Counted from the stretch's first letter, positions 29,215 to 38,585 are shown. The stretch: 64,000 bases of DNA from Pantoea vagans (GCF_004792415.1 NZ_CP038853.1:1860001-1924000); one strand, 5' to 3'. The notes: generated from the letters alone by a model not told the origin. Made by a program: numbers and translations.

Positions 29215-29559
29215 AATTTGCCCGCGATTCCGCTGTGCTTCCATTCAGAGGTTTAACTCACAAGAGCTAAATGTAGACAGCTCTGCCAGATAATTCCTCC
29301 CGACTGCTAAAAAAATGACACAGAGATCATTTTTTAAGGCGAAACAGGCCATCTCAGGGTGTATTTATGGGGGTGTACAGCCGCTGACGTTAAACCTGTA
29401 CAACTTTACATTTTATCAAGTCATTGTTATGTAATGGTTTATCGATTTAATCAGCAGGCAGGGCGATATTTTGCGTTAAATACCTGTACAAGGAAGGCGT
29501 TGTTGTATAACTTTACCGCATCGGTTAGTAACTTTTAATGAATCCTATGAGGGTCAACC
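29215..29559. other. Control region between unknown gene and ariR-like gene
   Basis: 345 bp without a gene. It holds an AT hairpin AAAAAATGA / TCATTTTTT (29310-29335) and four TGTACA-like palindromes: TGTACA at 29374, 29397 and 29485, and TGTATA at 29504. Two of the sites are in the same context ACCTGTACAA. Paired TGTACA palindromes are known at targets of the MerR-family regulator MlrA. Confidence 0.55.
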
Positions 29560-29802
29560 ATGCAGACTAACGTTCGTATCCCCGCTTCAGTATCTGACAT
29601 CTCCGCTTATTTACACAGTGCTGCGCAGCCTTCCCAGCAGGCCATTCTGGGTTCTGTGGTGACGGAAATTATCGCCTCTGGTCGTAGCCTGAATCGTAAA
29701 GCGATTTGCTCAAAACTCATCAGCCGTTTACAGCATGTCACCAGCCCGGAAGAAGAGCAGCACTATCATGCGCTGATCGGTCTGATTCTGGACAGGGGTT
29801 AA
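29560..29802 (+). CDS. AriR/YmgB-family biofilm and acid-resistance connector protein
   Basis: Small all-helical protein, 80 residues, of the YcgZ/YmgA/AriR (YmgB) family. E. coli members act on the Rcs phosphorelay and curli/biofilm output and are under the blue-light regulator BluR. Visible family features: AILGSVVTEIIASGRSLNRKAI in the centre and the C-terminal helix with EEEQHYHALIGLIL. The ATG at 29560 follows a GAGGG site. It stands alone rather than in a ycgZ-ymgABC cluster. Family assignment is by recalled pattern, function by inference. Confidence 0.72.
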   Translation: MQTNVRIPASVSDISAYLHSAAQPSQQAILGSVVTEIIASGRSLNRKAICSKLISRLQHVTSPEEEQHYHALIGLILDRG

Positions 29803-29994
29803 TTCAACGCAACTGTGCCAGTGAGTGACGGGAAATCAAAGCGGGTTAACTGAGCAGGCAGGCCCGCTTAGCCATGAATAAGCGCTTAACGGTTATCCAG
29901 CGATCGTCGCGTTCAGCCGTATAAACAGAGGCGTAATGCAGTGCGAAAGCCCTGTCTCGCAGAGGGTATTCACGTTAATAAGCTGTATGAATAA

Positions 29995-30180
29995 TTAACC
30001 CGAAAGACGTTGTGACGTCATCATCAGCGTTACATTCACCAACTGCAGTGCTGCCGCCAGCACGATCAGCATCACAATCCACTGCTTTTTATTACGCCAG
30101 CCCTTTGCTCGCCAGAGGTATAGCGCACCGCCAATCAGTAAAGCGATAATTGCCAGTAGCCCCGGAATGATTATCTGCAT
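29995..30180 (-). CDS. Small two-helix inner-membrane protein, function unknown
   Basis: A 61-residue protein starting at the ATG at 30180 (MQIIIPGLLAIIALLIGGAL), with AGAGAG upstream. Two hydrophobic helices (about residues 2-20 and 35-54) separated by a basic loop (WRAKGWRNKKQW), predicting both ends outside and a positive-inside loop. It lies downstream of yciI after a terminator-like inverted repeat. Not recognised from E. coli. Replaces part of the kch interval. Confidence 0.62.
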   Translation of the reverse strand: MQIIIPGLLAIIALLIGGALYLWRAKGWRNKKQWIVMLIVLAAALQLVNVTLMMTSQRLSG

Positions 30181-30208
30181 CTTTTCTCTCTGAATATTCA
30201 AAACAAAA

Positions 30209-30237
30209 ATGGCTTCTGTGCCAGGCACAGAAGCCAT
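30209..30237 (-). terminator. Terminator of yciI
   Basis: Perfect 14-bp inverted repeat ATGGCTTCTGTGCC / GGCACAGAAGCCAT with one central base; on the minus strand it is followed by TTTTTGTTTTG. It would end the yciI transcript before the small membrane-protein gene. Confidence 0.75.
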
Positions 30238-30256
30238 TCTGACTGCAGATACGTTA

Positions 30257-30553
30257 TCAGAAGACGCGTTTAAACGGCTTAACCGAGACCTGTTTGTAGA
30301 CGCCCGCCGCAAAGTAAGGATCATCCTGCGCCCAGGACTGCGCGGCTTCTAATGATGGGAACTCAGCAATAACGGTTGAGCCGGTAAAGCCCGCCACGCC
30401 AGGATCGTTGCTATCCACAGCAGGCATCGGGCCTGCGATGATCAGGCGTCCCTCTTCCTGCAGCAGTTTGAGTCGCGCCAGATGGGCAGGGCGCACGGCG
30501 TTACGTTTTTCCAGTGACTCTGCAGTATCTTCTGCATAAATGACGTAAAGCAC
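30257..30553 (-). CDS. yciI: YciI family protein
   Basis: Small dimeric alpha+beta-barrel (ferredoxin-like) protein, 98 residues, similar to E. coli YciI over its full length ([36 protein letters not shown]). The conserved His-Asp pair of the family, proposed to be catalytic, is present (H23 and the Asp of VDSNDPG). Physiological role unknown. Divergent from tonB, as in E. coli. Confidence 0.94.
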   Translation of the reverse strand: MLYVIYAEDTAESLEKRNAVRPAHLARLKLLQEEGRLIIAGPMPAVDSNDPGVAGFTGSTVIAEFPSLEAAQSWAQDDPYFAAGVYKQVSVKPFKRVF

Positions 30554-30699
30554 TAAGGAACTCCTGGTTATCAGAATTTTGCAACACGTTAAGGGATTGA
30601 CGATTAGAGTGCAAACGAAACCTGTGGGCGGCTAATGGCTCAGCATAAAGGGCTAAAAAGCGCTTTTCTTCAGGCCGGATGGCGGGAGTTATTGAAACT

Positions 30700-30718
30700 G
30701 ATTGCTATTTGCATTTAA
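30700..30718. promoter_or_regulatory. Possible Fur box of tonB
   Basis: GATTGCTATTTGCATTTAA matches the 19-bp Fur consensus at about half its positions and lies 33 bp before the tonB start, in a segment (TTTGCATTTAAAATCG) resembling the tonB promoter of E. coli. Iron control of tonB is well established in relatives; the box itself is weak. Confidence 0.4.
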
Positions 30719-30750
30719 AATCGCTGTTCTATTCAATCACTGCGACTGTT

Positions 30751-31494
30751 ATGACCACGCTGACTATGCCATTACCTAAACGCACCCCTGTCTCTATGTT
30801 GTTGTCTGTTGCGCTGCATGGAGTCGTGATTGCCGGAATTCTTTATGCTTCATTCCAGCAGGTGATTGAGGTCCCCAAAGCATCGCAGCCCATCAGCGTT
30901 ACCATGGTCGCGCCTGAAGTTCAGCCCGAGCCTGCACCGGCTATCGCAGAGCCACCTGCGCCACAACCTGAACCGCAGCCGGAGCCGGAACCGCAGCCCG
31001 TGCCGGAACCGCCAAAAGCGGAGCCGGTACCCATTCCGAAACCTGAGCCGAAGCCTAAGCCTAAACCAAAGCCGGAACACAAACGGGAGCAGCCAAAACG
31101 CGAGGTGAAGCCGCGTCAGGAGAGTAAGCCTCAGGCCGATCCGTTTAAGCAGGAAGCACCGGCGACACAAAGCAAACCGGCGACGGCGCCAAAAGCAACG
31201 CCGGCTCCCACCGCGTCGGCATCAAACGGTCCTAAGGCACTGAGCGTGAGTAAGCCTGGTTATCCTCAACGTGCCTTTGCATTGCGGGTAGAAGGGCGTG
31301 TCAGGGTGAAGTTTGATGTGGACAGCGACGGACGGGTGGATAACATCCAGATTCTCTCTGCTGAACCGCGCAATATGTTTGAGCGGGATGTTAAGCAGGC
31401 GATGAAAAAATGGCGCTATCAGAGCGGACAGCCAGGACAGGGTCTTACCATGAATATCGTGTTTAAAATTAATGGTGGCGCCAGCATTGAATAA
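30751..31494 (+). CDS. tonB: TonB energy transducer
   Basis: Couples the proton-motive force through ExbB-ExbD to outer-membrane receptors for siderophores and cobalamin. About 247 residues from the ATG at 30751; an upstream ATG at 30679 and an inner one at 30766 are alternatives, and none has a clear ribosome-binding site. N-terminal anchor with the SVALHGVVIAGILY signature (S-H motif), a long periplasmic rod of Pro-Glu then Pro-Lys repeats (EPEPQPVPEPPKAEP, KPKPKPKPEHK), and the C-terminal domain (FALRVEGRVRVKFDVDSDG). Divergent from yciI, converging with yciA. Confidence 0.95.
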   Translation: MTTLTMPLPKRTPVSMLLSVALHGVVIAGILYASFQQVIEVPKASQPISVTMVAPEVQPEPAPAIAEPPAPQPEPQPEPEPQPVPEPPKAEPVPIPKPEPKPKPKPKPEHKREQPKREVKPRQESKPQADPFKQEAPATQSKPATAPKATPAPTASASNGPKALSVSKPGYPQRAFALRVEGRVRVKFDVDSDGRVDNIQILSAEPRNMFERDVKQAMKKWRYQSGQPGQGLTMNIVFKINGGASIE

Positions 31495-31530
31495 GGCGTC
31501 GGGTCAGGCAGAAGCCGCCTGACCCGTCAC

Positions 31531-31953
31531 TTATTCGGCAGGCTGCTGATTGGCGCGACCGGCTGGCAGAGGACGTGAATTGCCCTCATTGTCGACCGCC
31601 ACATAAATAAAGACCGCCTCTGTGGCACAGTAGGTCTGCCCGATGGGCTCAGACGACACTTTTTTAATCCATACTTCCACATTAATCGTCATCGAACTGT
31701 TGCCGGTCCGGAGACAGCTTGCATGACAGCTCACCACGTCACCCACCGCGACAGGCTTCATAAATGACATGCCGTCGACGCGCACGGTAACAACGCGCCC
31801 TTCAGCGATCTCTTTCGCCAGGATAGCGCCGCCCATATCCATCTGTGACATCAGCCAGCCGCCAAAAATATCGCCATTGGCGTTGGTATCTGCCGGCATG
31901 GCGAGCGTACGCAGCACCATTTCGCCTTGCGGCAATTTATGTTTTTCGCTCAT
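31531..31953 (-). CDS. yciA: Acyl-CoA thioesterase YciA
   Basis: Hexameric hotdog-fold thioesterase with broad acyl-CoA range. 140 residues from the ATG at 31953 (MSEKHKLPQGEMVLRTL); a GTG three codons upstream is also open. The catalytic Asp and surrounding TNANGDIFGGWLMSQMD motif and the RVVTVRVDGMSF segment are intact. First of the yciA-yciB-yciC set, in the E. coli order. Confidence 0.94.
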   Translation of the reverse strand: MSEKHKLPQGEMVLRTLAMPADTNANGDIFGGWLMSQMDMGGAILAKEIAEGRVVTVRVDGMSFMKPVAVGDVVSCHASCLRTGNSSMTINVEVWIKKVSSEPIGQTYCATEAVFIYVAVDNEGNSRPLPAGRANQQPAE

Positions 31954-32012
31954 TGCTTCCACTTCTTATGCAGATGAATGCTAAAAAAATGCCCGGCGTA
32001 CCGGGCAGATGA

Positions 32013-32552
32013 TTATTTTTGTTCCTGCTGCGGCATCTGACGCCAGATATAAAGCCCGCTGAGCAGGGTAAACAGTAAGGTCAGACCGGAGAGACCGAAC
32101 ACTTTAAAGTTAACCCAAAACGCCTGAGATAACCAAAAGGCGACATAGATGTTCACCAGGCCGCAGATCAGAAAGAACAGCGCCCAGGCGACGTTCAGCC
32201 GACGCCAGACCGCGTCAGGCAACTGCAGCTCTTTACCCAGCATGCGCTGAATCAGCGTCTGTTGCATAAACCACTGGCTGTAAAGCAGGGCGGCGGCAAA
32301 CAGGGTGTAGATCACCGTGACTTTCCACTTAATGAACTCATCGTTGTGGAACACCAGCGTCAGGGTGCCAAAGACGGCCACCAGCACAAAGGTGAAAATC
32401 GTCATCTTTTCCAGCTTGCGATAGAGCACCCAGCTGACGACCAGGGCCAGGCCAGTGGCCACAATCAGAGCGCCCGAGGCGACAAAAATGTCATACAGCT
32501 TGTAGAAGATGAAAAAGATCACCAGGGGAAGAAAGTCGAGTAGCTGCTTCAT
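32013..32552 (-). CDS. yciB: Inner-membrane septation protein YciB (IspZ family)
   Basis: Polytopic inner-membrane protein implicated in septation and envelope synthesis through interaction with elongasome and divisome proteins. Start at 32552 ([21 protein letters not shown]) gives 179 residues, identical to the E. coli length; the frame is open 17 codons further but unsupported. Five hydrophobic segments; conserved [15 protein letters not shown] motif. Confidence 0.95.
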   Translation of the reverse strand: MKQLLDFLPLVIFFIFYKLYDIFVASGALIVATGLALVVSWVLYRKLEKMTIFTFVLVAVFGTLTLVFHNDEFIKWKVTVIYTLFAAALLYSQWFMQQTLIQRMLGKELQLPDAVWRRLNVAWALFFLICGLVNIYVAFWLSQAFWVNFKVFGLSGLTLLFTLLSGLYIWRQMPQQEQK

Positions 32553-32603
32553 AGTTTTTCCATTCAGAGTTGCCTGCGAATGTGCCCGAAGGCACACCGT
32601 CAA

Positions 32604-33338
32604 TCAACGTAACAGCATATAGAGCCGATAGAGATAGATAATCAACATGGCTGAAACCACATTGCCTGCCGCGGTAAAAATCACCGACGAGACATTGAGG
32701 GGTAATACCGTCAGCGATGAGAAGAAAAGCATCACAATGACTTTAGCCAGCAGCCAGAGCAGAATTGCCGGGGCGATCAGCCTGACATTCTTCCACGCCA
32801 TCCGCATGCTGGCGCGCATGGCAGCAAAGACACCCATCTTCTCACTGGCCACCATTACTGGCGCCAGCGACAGCAGGATCGTCAGCAGAATGCCTGGCAC
32901 CACCAGCACCATAAAGCCCAGCTGCGCGACCAGCGTCATCAGGAAGGTGAGCAGCAGCAGCTTTGGCAGCAGCGGTGCTGACGCGCCAATGGCCCGCAAC
33001 GCACTGACGCGCTGGCCGGAAGAGACCATCGGAATCAGATAGAGCATACCGCCAAGCAGCAGCGTATTCCCCATCAGCGCGGCAAAGGTGCTGGCCGCCG
33101 AGGCGCGCAGCAGCACCTGTTGCTGTTCCGGTGACATATTCTGCACTATCTCAAACAACGAACTGGCGCTGTCATCGCCCTGCTGCAGGATGGCCATCTG
33201 ATCGGCACCAGGTGTCAGCACATGCACCAGCATGACGGTGACAAACGCGGCCAGCAGCGACATCAACAGCACCGTAGCCAGTTGATGGCGCGCGAAATTT
33301 CCTGTGTCACGGTATAACGAGCTTGCCGTGATAGACAT
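32604..33338 (-). CDS. yciC: YciC envelope protein (UPF0259)
   Basis: Polytopic inner-membrane protein of 244 residues. The start at 33338 ([20 protein letters not shown]) has AGGAG five bases upstream. About six hydrophobic segments and the [19 protein letters not shown] and [15 protein letters not shown] segments shared with E. coli YciC. Lies 51 bp upstream of yciB. YciC has been reported to affect outer-membrane lipid homeostasis with TamB/YhdP-related phenotypes; that role is from family knowledge. Confidence 0.93.
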   Translation of the reverse strand: MSITASSLYRDTGNFARHQLATVLLMSLLAAFVTVMLVHVLTPGADQMAILQQGDDSASSLFEIVQNMSPEQQQVLLRASAASTFAALMGNTLLLGGMLYLIPMVSSGQRVSALRAIGASAPLLPKLLLLTFLMTLVAQLGFMVLVVPGILLTILLSLAPVMVASEKMGVFAAMRASMRMAWKNVRLIAPAILLWLLAKVIVMLFFSSLTVLPLNVSSVIFTAAGNVVSAMLIIYLYRLYMLLR

Positions 33339-33365
33339 GTACACTCCTTGGAGGAACCGGGTTAA

Positions 33366-33782
33366 TTAACCCGGCGATTGTACATGTTCTGGCAGCTCCG
33401 GGGCACCCGGCAGGGCATAACTTTCTGTAATATGAGGTAAAGAGGGTGCAAAAAGGGGAGGAAGGCCATAACGCGCGCGGGCGCGATCGCAGGCTTCGTT
33501 ATGGATACCTTCTTCACCCGACATTGAGAACTCCCGACAGGGCGTCGGGCGTTGTTCATAAATGCCGCAGGAGACGCAGCCGCCAATGTCACCCTGCAGG
33601 GCGACGCAGCGAGGCGCACGATCGTTCGTACCACGCATGTTGCGCATTAACAGGCTTAGCGGCTCAGTTAATTCAGTGGGCACCAGACCGCCTGCATCGT
33701 CGGCTTCAGCCCAGTAAAATGAGACGCGGAAATGGGCGCAGCAGGCGCCACAGCTGACACAAGGGTTAGAGAGTTCACTCAT
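33366..33782 (-). CDS. YkgJ-family cysteine cluster protein
   Basis: Predicted Zn/Fe-chelating protein of the YkgJ/CxxCxxCC family (UPF0153), 138 residues. The N-terminal CVSCGACC and the later [17 protein letters not shown] supply the eight conserved Cys. Very close in pattern to E. coli YkgJ but located elsewhere in that genome. Biochemical function is not known. It is on the same strand upstream of yciC with a 27-bp gap, so the four genes through yciB may be cotranscribed. Confidence 0.88.
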   Translation of the reverse strand: MSELSNPCVSCGACCAHFRVSFYWAEADDAGGLVPTELTEPLSLLMRNMRGTNDRAPRCVALQGDIGGCVSCGIYEQRPTPCREFSMSGEEGIHNEACDRARARYGLPPLFAPSLPHITESYALPGAPELPEHVQSPG

Positions 33783-33897
33783 TTGATCACCCGCCCCTCC
33801 CAGGGCATCGAACCAAAATCAACAATGAAGATAAGCAACATAGAGCTGGCGAAATTATTCAGCAAGCGGTATTTGCGTGCTGCTGAAAGCTCCGAAA

Positions 33898-33911
33898 TTG
33901 ATCTAAATCAA
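33898..33911. promoter_or_regulatory. Perfect FNR box upstream of ompW
   Basis: TTGAT-CTAA-ATCAA matches the FNR consensus fully, 126 bp before the ompW ATG. ompW is a known FNR-activated gene in E. coli, so this is probably the operative site. Confidence 0.75.
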
Positions 33912-34036
33912 TTCATTGTTTTTTAAGTAATTTATCTCAGGGCTACTGAGTGCAATTTTCTGTAAATCACGTTAAATAATTGCCAGCAAAAAAAGCGATT
34001 CCGTTCGCGACATTAACATTAAGCAAAGGAGTGATA

Positions 34037-34669
34037 ATGAAACTGGCAAAATGCGCGATGCTGCTGGCCCTGGCTCTGCCTCAACTGGCGATGGCCCACG
34101 AAGCAGGCGACTTCTTTATGCGTGCCGGCAGCGCCACCGTCCGGCCCACCGAGGGTTCCGATAACGTGTTAGGCATGGGCGAGTTCAGCGCCACTAACGA
34201 CACGCAGCTGGGCCTGACCTTCACGTACATGGCAACGGACAATATCGGTGTCGAGTTACTGGCCGCCACGCCTTTCCGTCACAAAGTGGGTCTTGGCCCG
34301 ACCGGTACGCTGGCTACCGTACGCCAGTTACCGCCGACGCTGATGGCGCAGTACTATTTCTTCGACAGTAAAAGCAAAGCGCGCCCTTACGTTGGCGTGG
34401 GGATCAACTACACCACCTTTTATGATGCCGATTTCAACCAGACCGGTCGTGATGCAGGCCTGACCGATCTCAGCGTCAAGGATTCATGGGGTGTTGCGGG
34501 CCAGGTCGGTCTGGATTACCAGATTAACCGCGACTGGATGCTGAATGCGTCGGTGTGGTACATGGATATCGATACGGAAGTGAAGTTCAAAGCCGCTGGC
34601 GAGCAGCAGAACATCAATATGCGCATCGACCCATGGGTCTTCTTCTTCGGGGCGGGTTACCGCTTCTGA
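34037..34669 (+). CDS. ompW: Outer-membrane porin OmpW
   Basis: Eight-stranded beta-barrel with a hydrophobic lateral channel; linked to stress and to uptake of small hydrophobic molecules. Start at 34037 with an AAAGGAG site; 210 residues. Signal peptide ends LPQLAMA before HEAGDFFMRAGSATV. The protein ends in Phe (FFFGAGYRF), the terminal aromatic used by the Bam machinery. The yciEFG genes that follow in E. coli are absent here. Confidence 0.95.
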   Translation: MKLAKCAMLLALALPQLAMAHEAGDFFMRAGSATVRPTEGSDNVLGMGEFSATNDTQLGLTFTYMATDNIGVELLAATPFRHKVGLGPTGTLATVRQLPPTLMAQYYFFDSKSKARPYVGVGINYTTFYDADFNQTGRDAGLTDLSVKDSWGVAGQVGLDYQINRDWMLNASVWYMDIDTEVKFKAAGEQQNINMRIDPWVFFFGAGYRF

Positions 34670-34673
34670 TGAG

Positions 34674-34704
34674 AAAAAGGCCGCTGAATTAGCGGCCTTT
34701 TTTT
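34674..34704. terminator. ompW terminator
   Basis: AAAAAGGCCGCT-GAATT-AGCGGCCTTTTTTT; symmetric, also usable by the converging lipoprotein gene. Confidence 0.9.
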
Positions 34705-34717
34705 GTCTGTGAAGACG

Positions 34718-35032
34718 TTATTTGATCTGCATATTGTTGACGACTGATTTCACGCCCGGCACGCTGCGCGTAACCTGAACGGCACGATTCGCCATCTGTG
34801 GTGATGAAACAAAACCGCTCAGCTGAACTTTACCTTTAAAGGTTTCTACGTTGATTTCAGTCGATTTCAGCGAGTCATCTTTCAGCAGTTCACCTTTAAC
34901 TTTAGTGGTCACCACGGTGTCATCAATATAGCCACCGGTTCCCTCTTTGGTTGCGGTTGGCGCACAGGCGCTCAGTGTCAGCGCAACCACGCCCGCCAGT
35001 ACAGCACCTGTCAGCAGTTTAACGAATTTCAT
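34718..35032 (-). CDS. BON-domain lipoprotein
   Basis: Small lipoprotein of 104 residues. Signal peptide with lipobox LSAC (Cys23), then one BON domain (about residues 36-104: DDTVVTTKVKGELLKDDSL, the GKVQLSGFVSS turn and the C-terminal VPGVKSVVNNMQIK). BON domains (OsmY, DolP/YraP) bind phospholipid membranes and are envelope-stress associated. Residue +2 after the Cys is Ala, predicting outer-membrane sorting. It sits between ompW and trpA, where E. coli has yciEFG. Confidence 0.85.
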   Translation of the reverse strand: MKFVKLLTGAVLAGVVALTLSACAPTATKEGTGGYIDDTVVTTKVKGELLKDDSLKSTEINVETFKGKVQLSGFVSSPQMANRAVQVTRSVPGVKSVVNNMQIK

Positions 35033-35146
35033 TGCTTTCTCTCCCTGTCACAAAATGGATGCGACGTTACCGTAACGGCGCATTGTCATTGTGGTGCAGA
35101 TTTTGCAAAAAGGGCAAATAGCGGAATGAAAAAAAAGGAAACAAAT

Positions 35147-35172
35147 CATGCCTTATCGCGCGATAAGGCATG
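35147..35172 (-). terminator. trp operon terminator
   Basis: Perfect 26-bp palindrome CATGCCTTATCGC / GCGATAAGGCATG just after trpA; on the minus strand a T-rich tract (TTTGTTTCCTTTTTTTT) follows. Confidence 0.75.
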
Positions 35173-35181
35173 ATGGCAGGA

Positions 35182-35985
35182 TTAACGGCTGGCGGCCTTG
35201 AGGCGGCTGACAAAATTCTTCAGTTCACTCAGCATGACCTCAGGCTCTGCATGGTGTTTTTCAATGATTCTGACAATCGCAGAGCCGGAGATAGCGCCCG
35301 CTGCACCGGCAGCGATCGCCTCCTTCACCTGTTCCGGTTCTGAAATACCAAAGCCCTGCAGCGGTGGCGCGGCGTGGTATTCACGCAGCTTGTCGATCAG
35401 ATGCTTCAGCGGCAGGCTGGCGCGGTTTTCAGCACCGGTCACACCCGCGCGTGACAGCAGATAGGTGTAACCCCGTCCGTGCGACGCGATCTCACGCAGC
35501 AGCTCATCGCTGGCGTTAGGCGGACAGATAAAGATAGGGGCTACACCATGACGCAGTGCGGCCTGACGGAAGGGCGCAGACTCTTCAACCGGCACATCCG
35601 CCACCAGCACCGAATCCACACCGGCTTCAGCACAACGGGCATAGAACTCATCCACGCCGTTGGTGAAGACCAGGTTCGCGTACATCAGCAAGCCAATCGG
35701 CAGATCCGGGTATTTACGGCGGATAGTCGCCAGCATTTCAAAACACTGGCTGGTGTTGGTGCCCGCCGCAAAGGCGCGCAGCGTCGCGTTCTGAATGGTC
35801 GGGCCATCTGCCAGCGGATCGGAGAAGGGAATACCCAGCTCCAGTGCATCAGCGCCACCTTCCACCAGCGCGTCAATCACGCGCAGTGAAAGCTCCGGAG
35901 AGGGATCGCCCAGCGTAACGAAAGGAACGAAAGCGCCTTCGTTATTCGCTGACAGCCGGGTAAACAGTTGATTGTAACGTTCCAT
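35182..35985 (-). CDS. trpA: Tryptophan synthase alpha subunit
   Basis: Cleaves indole-3-glycerol phosphate to indole and glyceraldehyde-3-phosphate, channelling indole to TrpB. 267 residues; catalytic Glu49 in [14 protein letters not shown] and Asp in [11 protein letters not shown]; phosphate loop GFGISEPEQ. The start overlaps the trpB stop by one base (TGATG), ensuring coupled synthesis of the alpha2-beta2 complex. Last gene of the operon. Confidence 0.98.
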   Translation of the reverse strand: MERYNQLFTRLSANNEGAFVPFVTLGDPSPELSLRVIDALVEGGADALELGIPFSDPLADGPTIQNATLRAFAAGTNTSQCFEMLATIRRKYPDLPIGLLMYANLVFTNGVDEFYARCAEAGVDSVLVADVPVEESAPFRQAALRHGVAPIFICPPNASDELLREIASHGRGYTYLLSRAGVTGAENRASLPLKHLIDKLREYHAAPPLQGFGISEPEQVKEAIAAGAAGAISGSAIVRIIEKHHAEPEVMLSELKNFVSRLKAASR

Positions 35986-37175
35986 CAGATTTCTCCCTGC
36001 GCTGTCAGAATGTCATGAACGGTGAAAATATCTTTGTCGCCGCGGCCAGAGAGGTTGACCACAATCAACTGCTCTTTTTCTGGTTCAGCGTGAATCATCT
36101 TCAGGGCGTGCGCCAGCGCGTGCGAGGATTCGAGCGCCGGAATAATACCTTCCGCGCGACACAGCTGTTTAAAGGCGTCCATCGCTTCATTATCGGTAAT
36201 AGAGACATACTCCGCGCGACCAATGCTGTTCAGATGCGCATGCTGCGGACCGACCGACGGGAAGTCGAGGCCGGCAGAGATGGAGTAAGACTCCTCAATC
36301 TGGCCATCGTGGGTCTGCATCATCGGCGATTTCATACCGAAGTAGATGCCGACGCGACCATGTTTAAGCGGTGCGCCATGCTCGCCGGTTTCAATGCCGT
36401 GACCCGCAGGCTCAACGCCGATCAGCTTCACGCTGGTCTCATCGATAAAGTCGGCAAACATCCCGATGGCATTTGAACCGCCGCCTACGCAGGCGAGGAT
36501 CGCATCGGGCAGGCGGCCTTCTCTTTCCAGAATCTGCTTTTTGGTCTCTTCACCAATCATGCGCTGGAACTCACGCACGATCGTCGGGAAGGGATGCGGA
36601 CCCGCCGCGGTGCCGAGCATATAGTGTGAAGTCTCATAGCTGCCAGACCAGTCACGCAGCGCTTCGTTACAGGCATCTTTCAGCGTGGCGGAGCCGCTGT
36701 GAACCGGGATCACTTCTGCGCCCATCAGACGCATGCGGAACACGTTAGGGGACTGACGCTCGACATCTTTCGCGCCCATATAGATGCGGCATTTCATGCC
36801 CAGCAGCGCACAGGCCAGCGCGGAAGCGACGCCATGCTGACCGGCACCGGTCTCGGCAATGATTTCGTTTTTGCCCATGCGTTTGGCTAACAGCGCCTGA
36901 CCCAGCACCTGGTTGGTTTTATGCGCGCCACCGTGCAGCAGATCTTCACGCTTGAGATAGAGGCGGGTTTTGGTGCCTTTCGTCAGATTTTTACACAGCG
37001 TCAGGGCAGTAGGACGGCCCGCGTAGTTCTTCAGCAGGTCGGTAAACTCGGCCTGAAACTCGGGATCTTTCTGGGCGTCGACAAACGCCTGTTCCAGCTG
37101 GCGCAGGGCTGGCATCAGGATCTGCGGAACATACATTCCGCCAAATTCGCCAAAGTAGGGATTCAGTAACGTCAT
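35985..37175 (-). CDS. trpB: Tryptophan synthase beta subunit
   Basis: PLP enzyme that joins indole and serine to tryptophan. 396 residues; PLP lysine in HGGAHKTNQ (K86-87), Glu109 in [12 protein letters not shown]-phosphate loop GGGSNAIG. Starts [20 protein letters not shown] with GAAAGGAAG upstream. Gene order and overlap with trpA are as in E. coli. Confidence 0.98.
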   Translation of the reverse strand: MTLLNPYFGEFGGMYVPQILMPALRQLEQAFVDAQKDPEFQAEFTDLLKNYAGRPTALTLCKNLTKGTKTRLYLKREDLLHGGAHKTNQVLGQALLAKRMGKNEIIAETGAGQHGVASALACALLGMKCRIYMGAKDVERQSPNVFRMRLMGAEVIPVHSGSATLKDACNEALRDWSGSYETSHYMLGTAAGPHPFPTIVREFQRMIGEETKKQILEREGRLPDAILACVGGGSNAIGMFADFIDETSVKLIGVEPAGHGIETGEHGAPLKHGRVGIYFGMKSPMMQTHDGQIEESYSISAGLDFPSVGPQHAHLNSIGRAEYVSITDNEAMDAFKQLCRAEGIIPALESSHALAHALKMIHAEPEKEQLIVVNLSGRGDKDIFTVHDILTAQGEI

Positions 37176-37221
37176 TTTTTATCTTCCTTTCTCGGGCCCG
37201 CCGTAGAGCAGGCCAGGCAAA

Positions 37222-38583
37222 TCAGTAGGCACGCAGTGTCTGAAACACCGCGGCAATTTTACGGGCATCTTTGATGCCAGGCGCGCTTTCCACGCCCGAG
37301 TTGAAGTCCAGTCCGGCACAGCCCAGCTGCGCGGCTTCAACACAGTTATCCGCACTCAGGCCACCGGCCAGCAGCACATTGTCCAGCGTCTGCCCCTGTA
37401 ACAGCGACCAGTCGAAACGCTGTCCGGTTCCGCCATCGCCATTATCAAACACATAACGGTCGACGTGCGGCCAGTCGCGTGCCGGCAGGGCACCTTCAAT
37501 GCGCAGCGCCTTCCAGATTTGAATCTCTGCTGGCAGAGCCTCGCGCAGTTCGGCCACAAATTCTGGTGTTTCATTACCATGCAGCTGTACTGCTGACAGC
37601 GAAAGCGCGCTGGCCTGTGTGACAACGTCACTGACAGAGTTGTTGCGGAACACGCCGACGTAGCGCAGCGGCGCGGCGGCGATCACGTTCTGCGCGGTAG
37701 CGGTGTCAATCTGACGTGGTGATCCTTCCGCGAAAATCACACCGCCATAAATTGCGCCAGCTTCATAGGCGGCACGGGCGTCTTCGGCACGCGTCAGACC
37801 GCACACTTTATTGCTACCCAGCGTAACCCGACGCACCGCACCGGTCAGGTCAGCTTCTTCCATCAGGGCAGAGCCAATCAGGAAGCCGTTGGCAAAGTGG
37901 CTCAGCTCACGAATATCTGCGTAGCTGTTTATGCCCGATTCGCTGATCACGGTGACGCCGTGTGACAGGCGCGGCGCCAGCTGACGGGTGCGGTTGAGAT
38001 CGATAGAGAGATCGCGCAGGTCGCGGTTGTTAATCCCCACGACTTTTGCCTGTAGCGCGATAGCCCGCTCCAGTTCCTCTTCATTACTCACTTCGGTCAG
38101 AATGCCCATCTTCAGGCTATGCGCCACGGCGGCCAGCTGACGATACTGCTCATCATCCAGCACCGACAGCATCAGCAGAATGGCATCCGCCTGGTAGTAA
38201 CGGGCCAGATAGATCTGATAGGGGTCGATGATAAAATCTTTGCACAGCACCGGCTGGGTAATGGCGGCGCTCACAATCGGCAGAAAGGCGAAGTCGCCCT
38301 GAAAATATTTCTCATCGGTCAGCACGGACACCGCAGAAGCATAGTGGCGGTAAACCCCGGCAATGGCGGCCGGATCGAAATCCTCGCGAATCACGCCTTT
38401 TGAGGGGGACGCCTTTTTACACTCCAGGATAAACGCGGTTCTTGCACCCTGCAGCGCGTCGTAGAAATGACGGCTGGCAGGTTCAATGCTGTTCTGAAAG
38501 GTGGAGAGAGGCTGCTGCTGCTGACGGGCTTCAACCCAAATCGCTTTGTCCTGAACAATTTTTTCTAACACGGTGCCTTTCAT
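37222..38583 (-). CDS. trpCF: Indole-3-glycerol phosphate synthase / PRA isomerase (fused)
   Basis: Bifunctional enzyme with two TIM barrels: residues 1-255 IGPS (catalytic Lys in ECKKASPSKG, Glu and Lys further on) and about 256-453 phosphoribosylanthranilate isomerase (starting KVCGLTRAEDARAAYEAGA with the catalytic Cys, Asp in AGGLSADN/GLDFNSGVE). The fusion is the usual enterobacterial state. Starts 2 bp after the trpD stop. Confidence 0.97.
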   Translation of the reverse strand: MKGTVLEKIVQDKAIWVEARQQQQPLSTFQNSIEPASRHFYDALQGARTAFILECKKASPSKGVIREDFDPAAIAGVYRHYASAVSVLTDEKYFQGDFAFLPIVSAAITQPVLCKDFIIDPYQIYLARYYQADAILLMLSVLDDEQYRQLAAVAHSLKMGILTEVSNEEELERAIALQAKVVGINNRDLRDLSIDLNRTRQLAPRLSHGVTVISESGINSYADIRELSHFANGFLIGSALMEEADLTGAVRRVTLGSNKVCGLTRAEDARAAYEAGAIYGGVIFAEGSPRQIDTATAQNVIAAAPLRYVGVFRNNSVSDVVTQASALSLSAVQLHGNETPEFVAELREALPAEIQIWKALRIEGALPARDWPHVDRYVFDNGDGGTGQRFDWSLLQGQTLDNVLLAGGLSADNCVEAAQLGCAGLDFNSGVESAPGIKDARKIAAVFQTLRAY

Positions 38584-38585
38584 GA

